NCBI GenBank assembly: GCA_964374035.1
Contig: CAYJWY010000018.1
Span: 1 to 22,569 of the forward strand
Direction: 5' to 3'
From: CALRGL01 sp964374035
GTDB taxonomy: Bacteria > Patescibacteriota > Patescibacteriia > UBA9934 > GWF2-40-263
Length of the DNA: 22,569 nt
The notes beneath the pieces are model-generated. The model was not told the DNA's origin and did not search any database. It was given only the letters and a program-made list of their open reading frames with translations. This document shows, one piece after another, positions 12,718 to 20,655 of this stretch. A program made the translations under genes and the position numbers. The stretch's first letter is position 1, and each line of letters opens with the position of its first letter.

Positions 12718-13907
12718 AGATTGGCATTGTTTCGAATTTATATCCGCCAAGCGAGCGGGGAGGCGCGGAGCTTATTGCCTCGCGCATTGCCGACGAACTT
12801 GAGTTGCGCGGTCACAAGGTGTTTGTTGTTTCAACACAACCGTTCAACGGTCTGCATTCACTTGAACCAGAACTCAACGATCGTCATCTCGGTCGTGTCT
12901 ATCGATTTTTTCCACGCAATCTTTATCATCTTTCAAACGCCGATCATTATCCTGCGTTTGTACGCATCCTCTGGCATTTCATCGACACGCTTGCCACACA
13001 CTCCTCGGTCGTACTGAAGCGTATTCTCGTGAACGAAGAACCAGACGTCATGCTCACACACAATCTTAAAGGTATTGGATTGAAAACATCGCGAACGATT
13101 CAACAGATGGGGATTCGACAGATCCATACATTGCACGATGTGCAACTTTCGATTCCCAGCGGACTGCTGTTGTATGGCGACGAAGACACTCTCGTGAATC
13201 GTTCATTTTTACGCACAGGCTACGAACGACTTGTCATGCAAGCCATTGGAAAACCCAACGTGGTGATTTCGCCGTCGAATTATTTATTAAGATTTTATCA
13301 AGATCGAGGTTTTTTTTCTGAGACAGAGTCTATTGTCCTGCCAAATCCAGCGCCCAATTCTTATTGCATCGCGCGAGTCGAACGACCAAACGGACCGACG
13401 CGTTTTTTTTTCGTCGGTCAACTTGAATCCCATAAGGGGATCGAATTTTTATACGAGACCATGAAGTCTCTCTCCTTTGACTTCGAACTTCACATTGCCG
13501 GCGACGGATCACTACGTTCGCTCGTTGAGTCGTGGTGCAAAGACGACAAGCGCATTCATACTCATGGTTTCATCTCGCTCGGCCACATCCTGCAACTCAT
13601 GTCCGTGTGTGATGCGGTCGTGTTGCCATCCTTGTGTTATGAAAATTCGCCGACCGTGATCTACGAAGCGATGCAAGTCGGCCTTCCCGTTGTTGCCTCT
13701 GACATCGGCGGCATCAGTGAGCTGATCGAGCATCGAAAGAATGGGATGCTGTTTACACCAGGCAACAAAGACGCGCTGGAAGCCGCCCTTGTCGAGATTG
13801 AACAAAAACGTGTATGGTTTTGGGATCAGACGGCGGCGATACGGCAAGGGGCGCAGAGGTATGGGATTGAGAGGTATGTGAATGCGCTTGAGAAACATTT
13901 CCAATAA
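12714..13907 (+). CDS. GT4 glycosyltransferase (second of a pair)
   Basis: A 397-residue GT-B enzyme. It starts MKIGIVSNLYPPSERGGAE, the normal GT4 beginning, with ATG overlapping the previous stop (ATGA). RFFFVGQLESHKGIEFL, HIAGDGSLR and the donor-site block ENSPTVIYEAMQVGLPVVASD are present, so the enzyme should be active. It follows another GT4, so the two likely add successive sugars to one glycan. The stop is at once followed by tandem REP2 units, which end the glycan run; the downstream part of the cluster may have been displaced by RAYT2. Confidence 0.88.
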   Translation: MKIGIVSNLYPPSERGGAELIASRIADELELRGHKVFVVSTQPFNGLHSLEPELNDRHLGRVYRFFPRNLYHLSNADHYPAFVRILWHFIDTLATHSSVVLKRILVNEEPDVMLTHNLKGIGLKTSRTIQQMGIRQIHTLHDVQLSIPSGLLLYGDEDTLVNRSFLRTGYERLVMQAIGKPNVVISPSNYLLRFYQDRGFFSETESIVLPNPAPNSYCIARVERPNGPTRFFFVGQLESHKGIEFLYETMKSLSFDFELHIAGDGSLRSLVESWCKDDKRIHTHGFISLGHILQLMSVCDAVVLPSLCYENSPTVIYEAMQVGLPVVASDIGGISELIEHRKNGMLFTPGNKDALEAALVEIEQKRVWFWDQTAAIRQGAQRYGIERYVNALEKHFQ

Positions 13908-13908
13908 C

Positions 13909-13991
13909 AACGCAACCTGGTTGCCGTAAACGCAACCAGGTTGCGTCATAATAACGCAACCTGGTTGCCGTAAACGCAACCAGGTTGCGTC
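13909..13991. repeat. Two tandem REP2 units (left flank of RAYT2)
   Basis: A 39-bp unit occurs twice (13909-13947 and 13953-13991) with a 5-nt ATAAT spacer. Each unit is ACGCAACCTGGTTGC, CGTAAAC, then the exact reverse complement of the first part, and each arm folds on itself again (GCAAC/GTTGC). They begin 1 nt after the GT4 stop and end 5 nt before the RAYT2 ATG. Confidence 0.95.
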
Positions 13992-13996
13992 GCAAT

Positions 13997-14710
13997 ATGC
14001 GCGATATTGAATTTATTAACGACGAGTACTACCACATCTACAATCGGGGTGTAGACGGACGTTCGCTTTTTGAAGACCCCTATGACTATCATCGCTTCTG
14101 TCAGTCGATGTTTTTGTTTAATGATCGACACTATCGCGATGAAGTAGCTCGATATGAAAAAATGGTCCGTTTATCTGGACACGAAATTTTTGAGAACGAA
14201 CGAGAACCTTTCGTGAAAATTTTCTCCTTTACGCTCATGCCGAATCACTACCACATCCTCATTCAGCAGTTGGTAGAAGGTGGAGTATCAAAGCTTTTTC
14301 AAAAATTAAACAAAGGATACAGTTCTTACTTCAACCGGAAACACGAAAGAACAGGTCCATTACTGGAGGGACCCTTCAAGGCGAGGCACATTGCGAACGA
14401 TTCTTATCTTGAGCATCTTATCGCCTATATCCATCTAAACATTCTTGATTTGACGCCGCATGATTGGCGAAATGGACTTGTTGATGATTGGAAAACAGCC
14501 TTTCAGAGCATGAACCAGTATCCGTGGTCTAGTCATCAATTGTATTGCGATGTACCTCAGCGATTTCCGCTTGTGGATCTAGAGTTGTATTCTAAGCTTT
14601 TTGGATCGAAAGAAAAGTACGAAGATGCACTGAGGGAATGGTCGAGACGTTCGTGTATAGAGGAATATGAGGAAGGCCTAATTAAACGAACTAATTACAA
14701 CGCAACCTAG
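13997..14710 (+). CDS. RAYT2: Y1 transposase of a second family
   Basis: A 237-residue IS200-like transposase distinct from RAYT1 in length and motifs: an N-terminal YYHIYNRGVDGRSLF block (11-25), a longer insert, the HUH motif MPNHYHILI (His84, His86), LFQKLNKGYSSYFNRKH, GPLLEGPFKARHI and a LIAYIHLNIL helix with Tyr144 as the probable nucleophile. ATG 13997 is preferred over the in-frame TTG at 13985, which lies in the REP2 repeat. At the other end the repeat supplies the last codons and the stop TAG, so gene and repeats form one interlocked unit. The sequence is AT-rich against its neighbours. It probably processes REP2 hairpins. It converges on the minus-strand membrane gene. Confidence 0.9.
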   Translation: MRDIEFINDEYYHIYNRGVDGRSLFEDPYDYHRFCQSMFLFNDRHYRDEVARYEKMVRLSGHEIFENEREPFVKIFSFTLMPNHYHILIQQLVEGGVSKLFQKLNKGYSSYFNRKHERTGPLLEGPFKARHIANDSYLEHLIAYIHLNILDLTPHDWRNGLVDDWKTAFQSMNQYPWSSHQLYCDVPQRFPLVDLELYSKLFGSKEKYEDALREWSRRSCIEEYEEGLIKRTNYNAT

Positions 14711-14736
14711 TTGCCGTGAACGCAACTAGGTTGCGT
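14700..14736. repeat. REP2 unit (right flank of RAYT2)
   Basis: One unit, ACGCAACCTAGTTGC, CGTGAAC, GCAACTAGGTTGCGT. Compared with the left copies, G-to-A in one arm is matched by C-to-T in the other, so pairing is kept. It contains the RAYT2 stop codon (14708-14710). Confidence 0.93.
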
Positions 14737-14765
14737 TGTGTTTGCGTTGCGCGAAGCGATTGTGT

Positions 14766-14807
14766 TGCTGGTTACTAGGTTACCGCGCGGTAACCGGATA
14801 ATCAGCA
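14766..14807. repeat. REP3 palindrome, copy 2
   Basis: A 42-bp imperfect palindrome centred at 14786/14787, with GGTTACCGC|GCGGTAACC in the core and TGCTG/CAGCA at the ends. It lies between the converging RAYT2 and membrane-protein genes, 4 nt from the latter's stop, and could act as a bidirectional 3' hairpin. Confidence 0.75.
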
Positions 14808-14811
14808 GGCA

Positions 14812-16938
14812 TTATTTCACGTCAAACCTAAATACATACACCGCCCCGTTTTCAAGCGATCGCCAGTCGTCGGCGATTGTTTTTGTTGTTTCGATGATGC
14901 GAGCGGACTCCCACCAATAGGTGTTGACGACGTAGAAGAGCGTTGTGATCTTGCTGTGCGTCGAGGTCAGCTCGAGCGCATCGGATGCGATGTCTCGAGA
15001 TGGCCGATCATTCATCTCGAGAAAACGTTGATAGAGCAGACCGCCGGTTGGAATGGGATAGAAGAACACATTGTCGTAGTAACGAAATCCGATTTCCTGA
15101 ATCGCGGCCGCGCTGACGGATTGGTTTGCAAGAACGAGATACGGATCTGTGCGCGCAAGCTCTTCAACCAGACGCACAGCATAGATATCCGCTTGCGACA
15201 CGTTGAATCCGCGATTCGAAACGTAAGCATCTTTACGCGGATAGGTCAGATAAAACGAACTCGTTGTGAGCGCGCTCATGAGCAGGATCCATGACAGGCG
15301 TAACACGATTGGGCGTTTACGGATCGAGGTGATCATCGTCGATAGACCCAGGATGAAGAGTGGCACGAGAAAGAAAAGGAAAAGCGGAATAAGTCGGTCG
15401 GTATAGTTTTGACGCTCATAGTCGATGAGAAACAAAAAGTTGATCGATGATTTCATCAACAAAAAATTGATCGCCAGAGCAACGGCCATGATGATTGGCA
15501 CGTTGAGTCGATGGATCCTCTGGCGTTCAGCGACACATCCTATGACGACGAACACGAGAAAAATCACGACCGTGTTGAGGCCATAGAGATAGACGAAGTC
15601 GAGCAAGGGATTGAATCGATTCTCGAGCAAGACATTGATATTGATTGCCTTGAGCACGCTCAGCGGATTGAGTGCGCCCCAGTCGATGCTGAGTGCCTGT
15701 TTTGAGATGAATGCGTTTGCAATGAAGCTGAGCGGAAGCACGAGACATGCCGCGAGTGAGAGAAATCGAAACGCCCACCTCGCGAGCGTTTCATGGCGGT
15801 GTGATGATTGTGATGGATCCGTGAATAACAACGCACAATAGAACAACGCAGGAATCCCCGAGATGGGATGGATGAACAGCGTTGTAAGCGCGGCGATTGA
15901 CAGCAAGACGAGACGAGGATGTTCTTGTTTGAGGAGATAGGGAATCGACGCCAGAATGAGCAACAACGTCCAAAGATGCGCAAGGCCTTGCGGAGTAGTG
16001 ACGATGAAAATGGAAAGAGGCAAAAGAAAAATACCGATGAGCGTGGTGATGGACGAACGATGATTTTTTAAAAGATGCGTTGCGGCGCCAAACCAGGCAA
16101 TAGGAAGAAGAAGCGCGGTAAGGATGGGTAATAAGAAGGTATCGGCCAGGTCGATGGGAATTGAGAAGCCGAGATTCGCGAAGAGCACGAGGGCGTACTG
16201 GCCAATGTAGTAAAACGGTTTTGGCGTGATCGTGGCGAATTCTGCGATGTAGGATTCGGTGGCTTTGTGAATGAACGAATCAAACCCAAAACCGATAGGA
16301 AAGACGAAAGCGGCCATGGAGATGGTGGCAAACAACGTGAGACAAAAAAGTGGCAGGGCAAGCGCACGTTCGCGAGCGCGGTACAACAAGGTCATCAAAA
16401 GCAGAAAAATGAACCCAGCGGCAATCACAACACTGCCGTTTACGCGTTCCCATGGTGAGCGCACAGCGTCCAAAATAGGAGTGGATCCGTAGACGCTGAA
16501 GACATAGACAAGTAACAAGCCGATCAGGCTTGCCGCGAGCCAAACGGGTTGCGTGACTTCATGCTTGTGAGATTTCCATGCGGCGTGTATGTGTTCATGC
16601 CAGTGTGGGCGACCTTTACGTTCACTTAAAAAGAGTATGACGGGAATCGAGAGCAGGATGACTGCCTCCACAATGGTTTGGGAGAGAAAGGCGACGTAGT
16701 AACACATTGCCAACACGAGTGAAATGAGCGAGAGCAATAACCAACATCCAAGCCACCATCGCACGACACCGGTTTCTTGATGTACAAGCGAACCGAGTTC
16801 ATAGCCAAAGATTGACAGATAGGCAACCAGCAGAAGCACGCCAAACATCGGGCTTTGAAAGAAATGTGTGTTGAGCAAAAAAAGCCCTATGAAGAGCATT
16901 GCGAACATGATAGAGTGAAAAGGAATTCGCCTCTTCAT
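14812..16938 (-). CDS. Large polytopic membrane protein, GT-C-like
   Basis: A 708-residue protein with about 16 hydrophobic helices over residues 10-565, then a soluble C-terminal part of about 120 residues (from SFYLTYPRKDAYVSNRG). No clear Pfam-type signature is recognised. Candidate functional residues lie after helix 7: a GFGFDSFIHKATESYIAEF loop (quoted as GFDSFIHKATESY) and KPFYYIGQYAL, where an acidic residue in an outer loop followed by conserved aromatics recalls GT-C glycosyltransferases. Setting among glycosyltransferases fits transfer or export of lipid-linked sugars, but a flippase-like or ligase-like role is possible. It is the only minus-strand gene and shares a 23-bp divergent promoter region with the next gene. 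ATG 16938 gives a normal charged N-terminus (MKRRIPFH). Confidence 0.7.
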   Translation of the reverse strand: MKRRIPFHSIMFAMLFIGLFLLNTHFFQSPMFGVLLLVAYLSIFGYELGSLVHQETGVVRWWLGCWLLLSLISLVLAMCYYVAFLSQTIVEAVILLSIPVILFLSERKGRPHWHEHIHAAWKSHKHEVTQPVWLAASLIGLLLVYVFSVYGSTPILDAVRSPWERVNGSVVIAAGFIFLLLMTLLYRARERALALPLFCLTLFATISMAAFVFPIGFGFDSFIHKATESYIAEFATITPKPFYYIGQYALVLFANLGFSIPIDLADTFLLPILTALLLPIAWFGAATHLLKNHRSSITTLIGIFLLPLSIFIVTTPQGLAHLWTLLLILASIPYLLKQEHPRLVLLSIAALTTLFIHPISGIPALFYCALLFTDPSQSSHRHETLARWAFRFLSLAACLVLPLSFIANAFISKQALSIDWGALNPLSVLKAININVLLENRFNPLLDFVYLYGLNTVVIFLVFVVIGCVAERQRIHRLNVPIIMAVALAINFLLMKSSINFLFLIDYERQNYTDRLIPLFLFFLVPLFILGLSTMITSIRKRPIVLRLSWILLMSALTTSSFYLTYPRKDAYVSNRGFNVSQADIYAVRLVEELARTDPYLVLANQSVSAAAIQEIGFRYYDNVFFYPIPTGGLLYQRFLEMNDRPSRDIASDALELTSTHSKITTLFYVVNTYWWESARIIETTKTIADDWRSLENGAVYVFRFDVK

Positions 16939-16946
16939 AGTGCTTC

Positions 16947-16957
16947 TATTCTATCAT
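16947..16957. promoter_or_regulatory. Overlapping divergent -10 elements
   Basis: Only 23 bp separate two divergent start codons. On the plus strand TATTCT (16947-16952) lies 9 nt before ATG 16962. On the minus strand TAGAAT (16953-16948), preceded by TGA as an extended -10, lies 9 nt before ATG 16938. The two boxes overlap, so both messages would be leaderless and polymerase binding mutually exclusive. TATCAT at 16952-16957 is an alternative plus-strand box. Confidence 0.5.
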
Positions 16958-16961
16958 ATCT

Positions 16962-17546
16962 ATGCGTCTCATTACGCGAGATCCGAGCAAACTCTACCCG
17001 CATGATCACCTCATGGGCATGACGATTATACCGCTTATTCCACACGTGATTACACCAAACATGATCACGGTGTTTCGCATGCTTGCCACGCCGGTCGTTG
17101 TCTATATTCTGGCGATCGAGGAATTTACTATCGGTGTACCGCTTTTTTTCTTGGTTGCCTTTACGGACGCCATCGACGGTTCGCTTGCGCGATTGCGCAA
17201 TCAGATTACGGATTGGGGTACGTTTTACGATCCCATTGCCGATAAGGTGTTAATCAGTTCCGTTGCTTTGTTGATCGTTGCCCAGCATATCAATATCATT
17301 TTCGCCCTGATTATTATTTTCATTGAAGTATTGATTATCATCGGTGGATATATTCGTAAACGCCAAGGTAAGGTGACCTCAGCCAATGTCTTTGGAAAAA
17401 CAAAGATGTTGCTTCAAGTCGCCGGAATCACGTTTCTGCTGATCGCGCTTTGGGCTGGATTTGATTTATTTATTTCCGTTTCGATCGGAACGCTCGCGCT
17501 CGCGATTGTTTTTGCGGTGATTAGTTTGTTTACGTATGGGATCTAA
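16962..17546 (+). CDS. CDP-alcohol phosphatidyltransferase family protein
   Basis: A 194-residue integral membrane enzyme with the complete family motif D-x2-DG-x2-AR-x8-G-x3-D-x3-D: Asp69, Asp72, Gly73, Ala76, Arg77, Gly86, Asp90 and Asp94. About five or six membrane helices follow the N-terminal amphipathic stretch. Family members join a CDP-diacylglycerol or similar CDP-alcohol to an alcohol such as glycerol 3-phosphate or inositol phosphate. Size and the PNMITVFRM opening resemble phosphatidylglycerophosphate synthase. In a glycan locus it might instead make a lipid anchor for a surface polymer. The gene starts 4-9 nt from possible -10 boxes and overlaps the next gene by 11 nt. Confidence 0.85.
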   Translation: MRLITRDPSKLYPHDHLMGMTIIPLIPHVITPNMITVFRMLATPVVVYILAIEEFTIGVPLFFLVAFTDAIDGSLARLRNQITDWGTFYDPIADKVLISSVALLIVAQHINIIFALIIIFIEVLIIIGGYIRKRQGKVTSANVFGKTKMLLQVAGITFLLIALWAGFDLFISVSIGTLALAIVFAVISLFTYGI

Positions 17547-19170
17547 TCAAACGCGAACTCTTTGGACGATCACGTTTGTGGCAAGCGCGACGCTCTTTTT
17601 TTTGGGTGCGATGACGTTGTGGCTGGCGGGAAACGGTTCGATGTTCGTGTCTCCGGATGAAACCGCGAACGCATGGTTCATTCACGTCTTTTCGCAGACA
17701 GGTGAGATCCGATGGCTGGAACCCATGAACGCATCTCTTGATAATGCCATTCATCCAAGAAGCATGATTGTCCTGAATGGCTGGACACTGCCCATCGGCT
17801 TTCTCGGACTCACGACACTCTATGGTGTTGTCGTTAGACTGCTCGGCGCATGGACACTTCCATTTCTCACATCGGGAATTGCCCTTCTCGCGGTCTTTGC
17901 TTGGCGACGACTTCTCCGGCGTTGGTTTGATGAGCCTATTGCAAATACTGCCACCATGATTCTATTATTCCATCCGGCGTTTTGGTATTACACAGCTCGG
18001 GGTCTCATGCCAAACGTGTTGTTTGTTTCACTTGTGATTCTGGCAATGTATTTTTGGTTCGAGCGCCCCTGGCATCGATGGATTGCCTGTGCGATCGCCG
18101 GTTGTTTTCTTGGTCTGGCTCTTTTTGTTCGTGCGTCGGAAGTTTCTTGGATCGTTCTTGTTGTGCTCGTCCTTGGCATGCTTTTTTGGCGATCGCTTGA
18201 AAAAAAAGAAATCGTTTTTTTTCTTATCGGCGGTTTCATTGGTCTTGCGCCATTTTTCTTGATGAATAACCTGACCTATGGCGATGCGTTTGTAACGGGT
18301 TATACCCTGCCAGTCGCCATAGAACCCATTGCCGTTGAATCGCAAACCAACGCAACGCGTGGGTGGCTTTTTCCCTTTGGCATCGAGCCCCGCACGTTCA
18401 TTCGAACGATCGTCGATTATGGACTCGTCCTGTTCTGGTGGTTGTCCATTCCCGCTGTATTGGGATATGTGCTTTTGTTATTTGAAGTAAAAAACAAAAC
18501 AAAACCGAGACCAACTCTCACCGGTCAAAGCCGACCAGTGTTATCCGCCAATCCATCAAATCTAACGATAAAGGTTTATTTAGCATTATTTTTCGGTCTC
18601 GCGGTTTGGCTTGGTGTGTGGTATGGCAGTTGGGTCATTCACGACAATCCGGATCCAACCCAGGTGACGATCGCAAATTCGTACGTGCGTTACTGGCTAC
18701 CCTTGTTTGTCCTCTCGACGCCGTTTGTAGCTGTTGGTCTGTTGTGGATCAACAATCGACTGAAAGAAAAAGTTTTGCCGTTGCTATTGCTTGCCATCAT
18801 AGTGCTTGGATTCCATGCGACGTTTGTTACGGGACAGGACGGCCTGATGCAAGTCGCTCGCATCCTGGCGCGTTCAGCAGACATTCGTTTGGATGTCCTC
18901 TCGCGCATCGAACCCGACTCGCTGATCATTGTTGATCGTGCCGACAAACTTTTTTTTCCGCATCGCGTGATCTATCCGCTACGTTCGGAAAAAACCTATG
19001 CTCTTCTGCCGCGCATCGTCGAGCTTGTTCCATTGTATTATTATGGCATCACCTTTCCACAAACGGATCTCACCTATCTGAACGAACGTACATTGAAGGA
19101 ACTCGGTTTGTCCATCCAAAGCATTCAAACATTTGACGAAGAATCGCTCTATCGCATTAGAAAGTCATGA
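17536..19170 (+). CDS. GT-C family membrane glycosyltransferase (PMT/ArnT-like)
   Basis: A 544-residue protein with about 11 membrane helices. The first outer loop contains SPDETANAW (Asp41, Glu42), the acidic pair typical of GT-C enzymes that take sugar from polyprenyl-phosphate donors on the outside. A loop with NAIHPRSMIVLNGW and a FWYYTARGLMPNVLF segment further match the PMT/family 39 pattern. The C-terminal 100 residues form a small outer domain (RIEPDSLIIVDRADK). It may use the lipid-linked sugar made by the DPM1-like GT2 at 8682. Starts with an 11-nt overlap with the upstream phosphatidyltransferase and ends in an ATGA overlap with the next gene, so the three are translationally linked. 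Sugar and acceptor are unknown. Confidence 0.82.
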   Translation: MGSNQTRTLWTITFVASATLFFLGAMTLWLAGNGSMFVSPDETANAWFIHVFSQTGEIRWLEPMNASLDNAIHPRSMIVLNGWTLPIGFLGLTTLYGVVVRLLGAWTLPFLTSGIALLAVFAWRRLLRRWFDEPIANTATMILLFHPAFWYYTARGLMPNVLFVSLVILAMYFWFERPWHRWIACAIAGCFLGLALFVRASEVSWIVLVVLVLGMLFWRSLEKKEIVFFLIGGFIGLAPFFLMNNLTYGDAFVTGYTLPVAIEPIAVESQTNATRGWLFPFGIEPRTFIRTIVDYGLVLFWWLSIPAVLGYVLLLFEVKNKTKPRPTLTGQSRPVLSANPSNLTIKVYLALFFGLAVWLGVWYGSWVIHDNPDPTQVTIANSYVRYWLPLFVLSTPFVAVGLLWINNRLKEKVLPLLLLAIIVLGFHATFVTGQDGLMQVARILARSADIRLDVLSRIEPDSLIIVDRADKLFFPHRVIYPLRSEKTYALLPRIVELVPLYYYGITFPQTDLTYLNERTLKELGLSIQSIQTFDEESLYRIRKS

Positions 19171-20645
19171 TGGTTCTCACACGACTCATACAACTTGTTC
19201 TCGTGCTCATCCCAATCGTGATTTTGGGCTGGCTTGTTGATCAACAGTTTGCTCCAGGCGGAACGTTTGCTATCCGACACTCGGTGGGCGAACCGTCGCC
19301 GTTTATTGATCGATTGCTTCCCGATGCGCGTGTTCTTGCCCCGATCAAGCAAGATGGCGATTGGGTTCAGTCGCTCATTGGTGATCCGGTCTTTTTCTTC
19401 GTCCATCCGCAACGCGCCTTTGAGCGCGCGACGTTTGAGATTTGGTTTCAAAATGAAGATGTTCCCATTGTTGAATTTGGCGGACTCGCGCGTAAGCAAC
19501 CGGAAGTGTACGACTTGCAACCGATGCAGAATTTACTCATCGATCAATCGACATGGTTTCGACTTGATGAAAACGGGACGGTTCTTTTGCAACGCAATAA
19601 GCAATTTGATTCCATCGATGCATTTTTGAAGAATTTACCTTCACCAGAAGACATTGCCGTTTACCAGACGGATATTCTTCCGCCATTTCGTCTGCCCGCG
19701 TATCGTGCCTCGACGTTAGAACGAACGGTGAATATTTCCTTACGAGGACGTCACGCGTTTAAAACGTATATCAAGGACGAACTTCTCTCCATGCGTTTTG
19801 AATACATGGATATGAATCGTGACGAAGGTGCGGATCCGGTTGTTGTGACCGTGTTTGACGAACAAGGTCGTCCTGTGGGTTCTTCGCGTCTCGACGATGA
19901 TGGCGATGTGAGCAAACTTGGTCGTCCCTCATCCCTACGATCGATCAACCTTTCGTTGAGCGGACTCGAGGAAGGTGTCTATAAAGTCGACTTCGACGTT
20001 TCGCGCGACATTTTCATCCGCAACCTGAAAACAACGCAGAGCAAGCTTGTTGCGATGAATGGCATCTATCTTGCTGACGAGGTGGGATATCGCGAACCTG
20101 CAAACGCGGTGACACTCTACACATCGGCCAAGCGCATGCAAATGCAGACGCGTCACAGTGACGGTGTTCAGACGCTTCAGATTGCCGGAAAAGCGTTTCA
20201 AATCGAAGAGCCCTACCGGCTGTACACCTACACATCTGAGAGCCCGGGTTTGATTGATGTTGATGTTGTCAAGGGTGACATCGAGCTATTCGTCGACCAA
20301 CCGATTGCATTTTCTGCAGACATGTTCTTCAATCCTGAACCCAATCGCCTCCAATTTTACACCAATCTGGACACACAAGGCATCGATTACGTGATTGCAA
20401 CCTATCAATCGCCTGAAAAGCGAGGGGATTGGTATGTGGCAAAGATGGATGTTGATTTGAGTCGTCTACATTTTGAAACCGATGAGCCAGACTTACGTTT
20501 TTTCCGCAACGGCAATTGGAAGTTTGTTTTATCGCTACCGGGTAGCGATAAACGTGAGAGCCTTTTCAGGGTCAAGAATATTGATATTCGTTTTGAGGGG
20601 AAGGAAGTGACGATTGGCGAGATCCTTGGAGCGCTCCAAAACTAA
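19167..20645 (+). CDS. Exported membrane-anchored protein of unknown function
   Basis: A 492-residue protein with one N-terminal hydrophobic helix (LIQLVLVLIPIVILGWLV, residues 7-24) and no other membrane segment, so most of it lies outside the membrane. I do not recognise a family. The extracellular part is rich in beta-strand-like patterns: FEIWFQNEDVPIVEFGG, TVNISLRGRHAFKTYI, a Ca-like or acidic loop DMNRDEGADP, then SRLDDDGD and GLEEGVYKVDFDVSRD, which suggest one or two jelly-roll or Ig-like domains. ATG 19167 overlaps the GT-C stop (ATGA); ATG 19170 is equally possible. Coupling to the GT-C gene suggests it is its partner, acceptor or regulator outside the membrane. A perfect 25-bp palindrome lies near the 3' end. 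Confidence 0.7.
   Translation: MMVLTRLIQLVLVLIPIVILGWLVDQQFAPGGTFAIRHSVGEPSPFIDRLLPDARVLAPIKQDGDWVQSLIGDPVFFFVHPQRAFERATFEIWFQNEDVPIVEFGGLARKQPEVYDLQPMQNLLIDQSTWFRLDENGTVLLQRNKQFDSIDAFLKNLPSPEDIAVYQTDILPPFRLPAYRASTLERTVNISLRGRHAFKTYIKDELLSMRFEYMDMNRDEGADPVVVTVFDEQGRPVGSSRLDDDGDVSKLGRPSSLRSINLSLSGLEEGVYKVDFDVSRDIFIRNLKTTQSKLVAMNGIYLADEVGYREPANAVTLYTSAKRMQMQTRHSDGVQTLQIAGKAFQIEEPYRLYTYTSESPGLIDVDVVKGDIELFVDQPIAFSADMFFNPEPNRLQFYTNLDTQGIDYVIATYQSPEKRGDWYVAKMDVDLSRLHFETDEPDLRFFRNGNWKFVLSLPGSDKRESLFRVKNIDIRFEGKEVTIGEILGALQN
20528..20552. repeat. Perfect intragenic palindrome near the end of the exported-protein gene
   Basis: TTTATCGCTACC (20528-20539) and GGTAGCGATAAA (20541-20552) are exact inverse arms around one base. 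It is inside coding sequence for LSLPGSDK and does not match REP1-REP4. No U-tract follows. Confidence 0.85.
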
Positions 20646-20655
20646 GTGACGTTGT

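Noticed and set aside
13909..13991. Tandem 39-bp repeats as a small CRISPR array
   Set aside because: Only two units with a 5-nt gap, internally palindromic, with no cas genes and the same unit beyond RAYT2; they are REP elements.
13985..13996. TTG start for RAYT2
   Set aside because: It lies inside the REP2 unit; ATG 13997 starts the conserved region.
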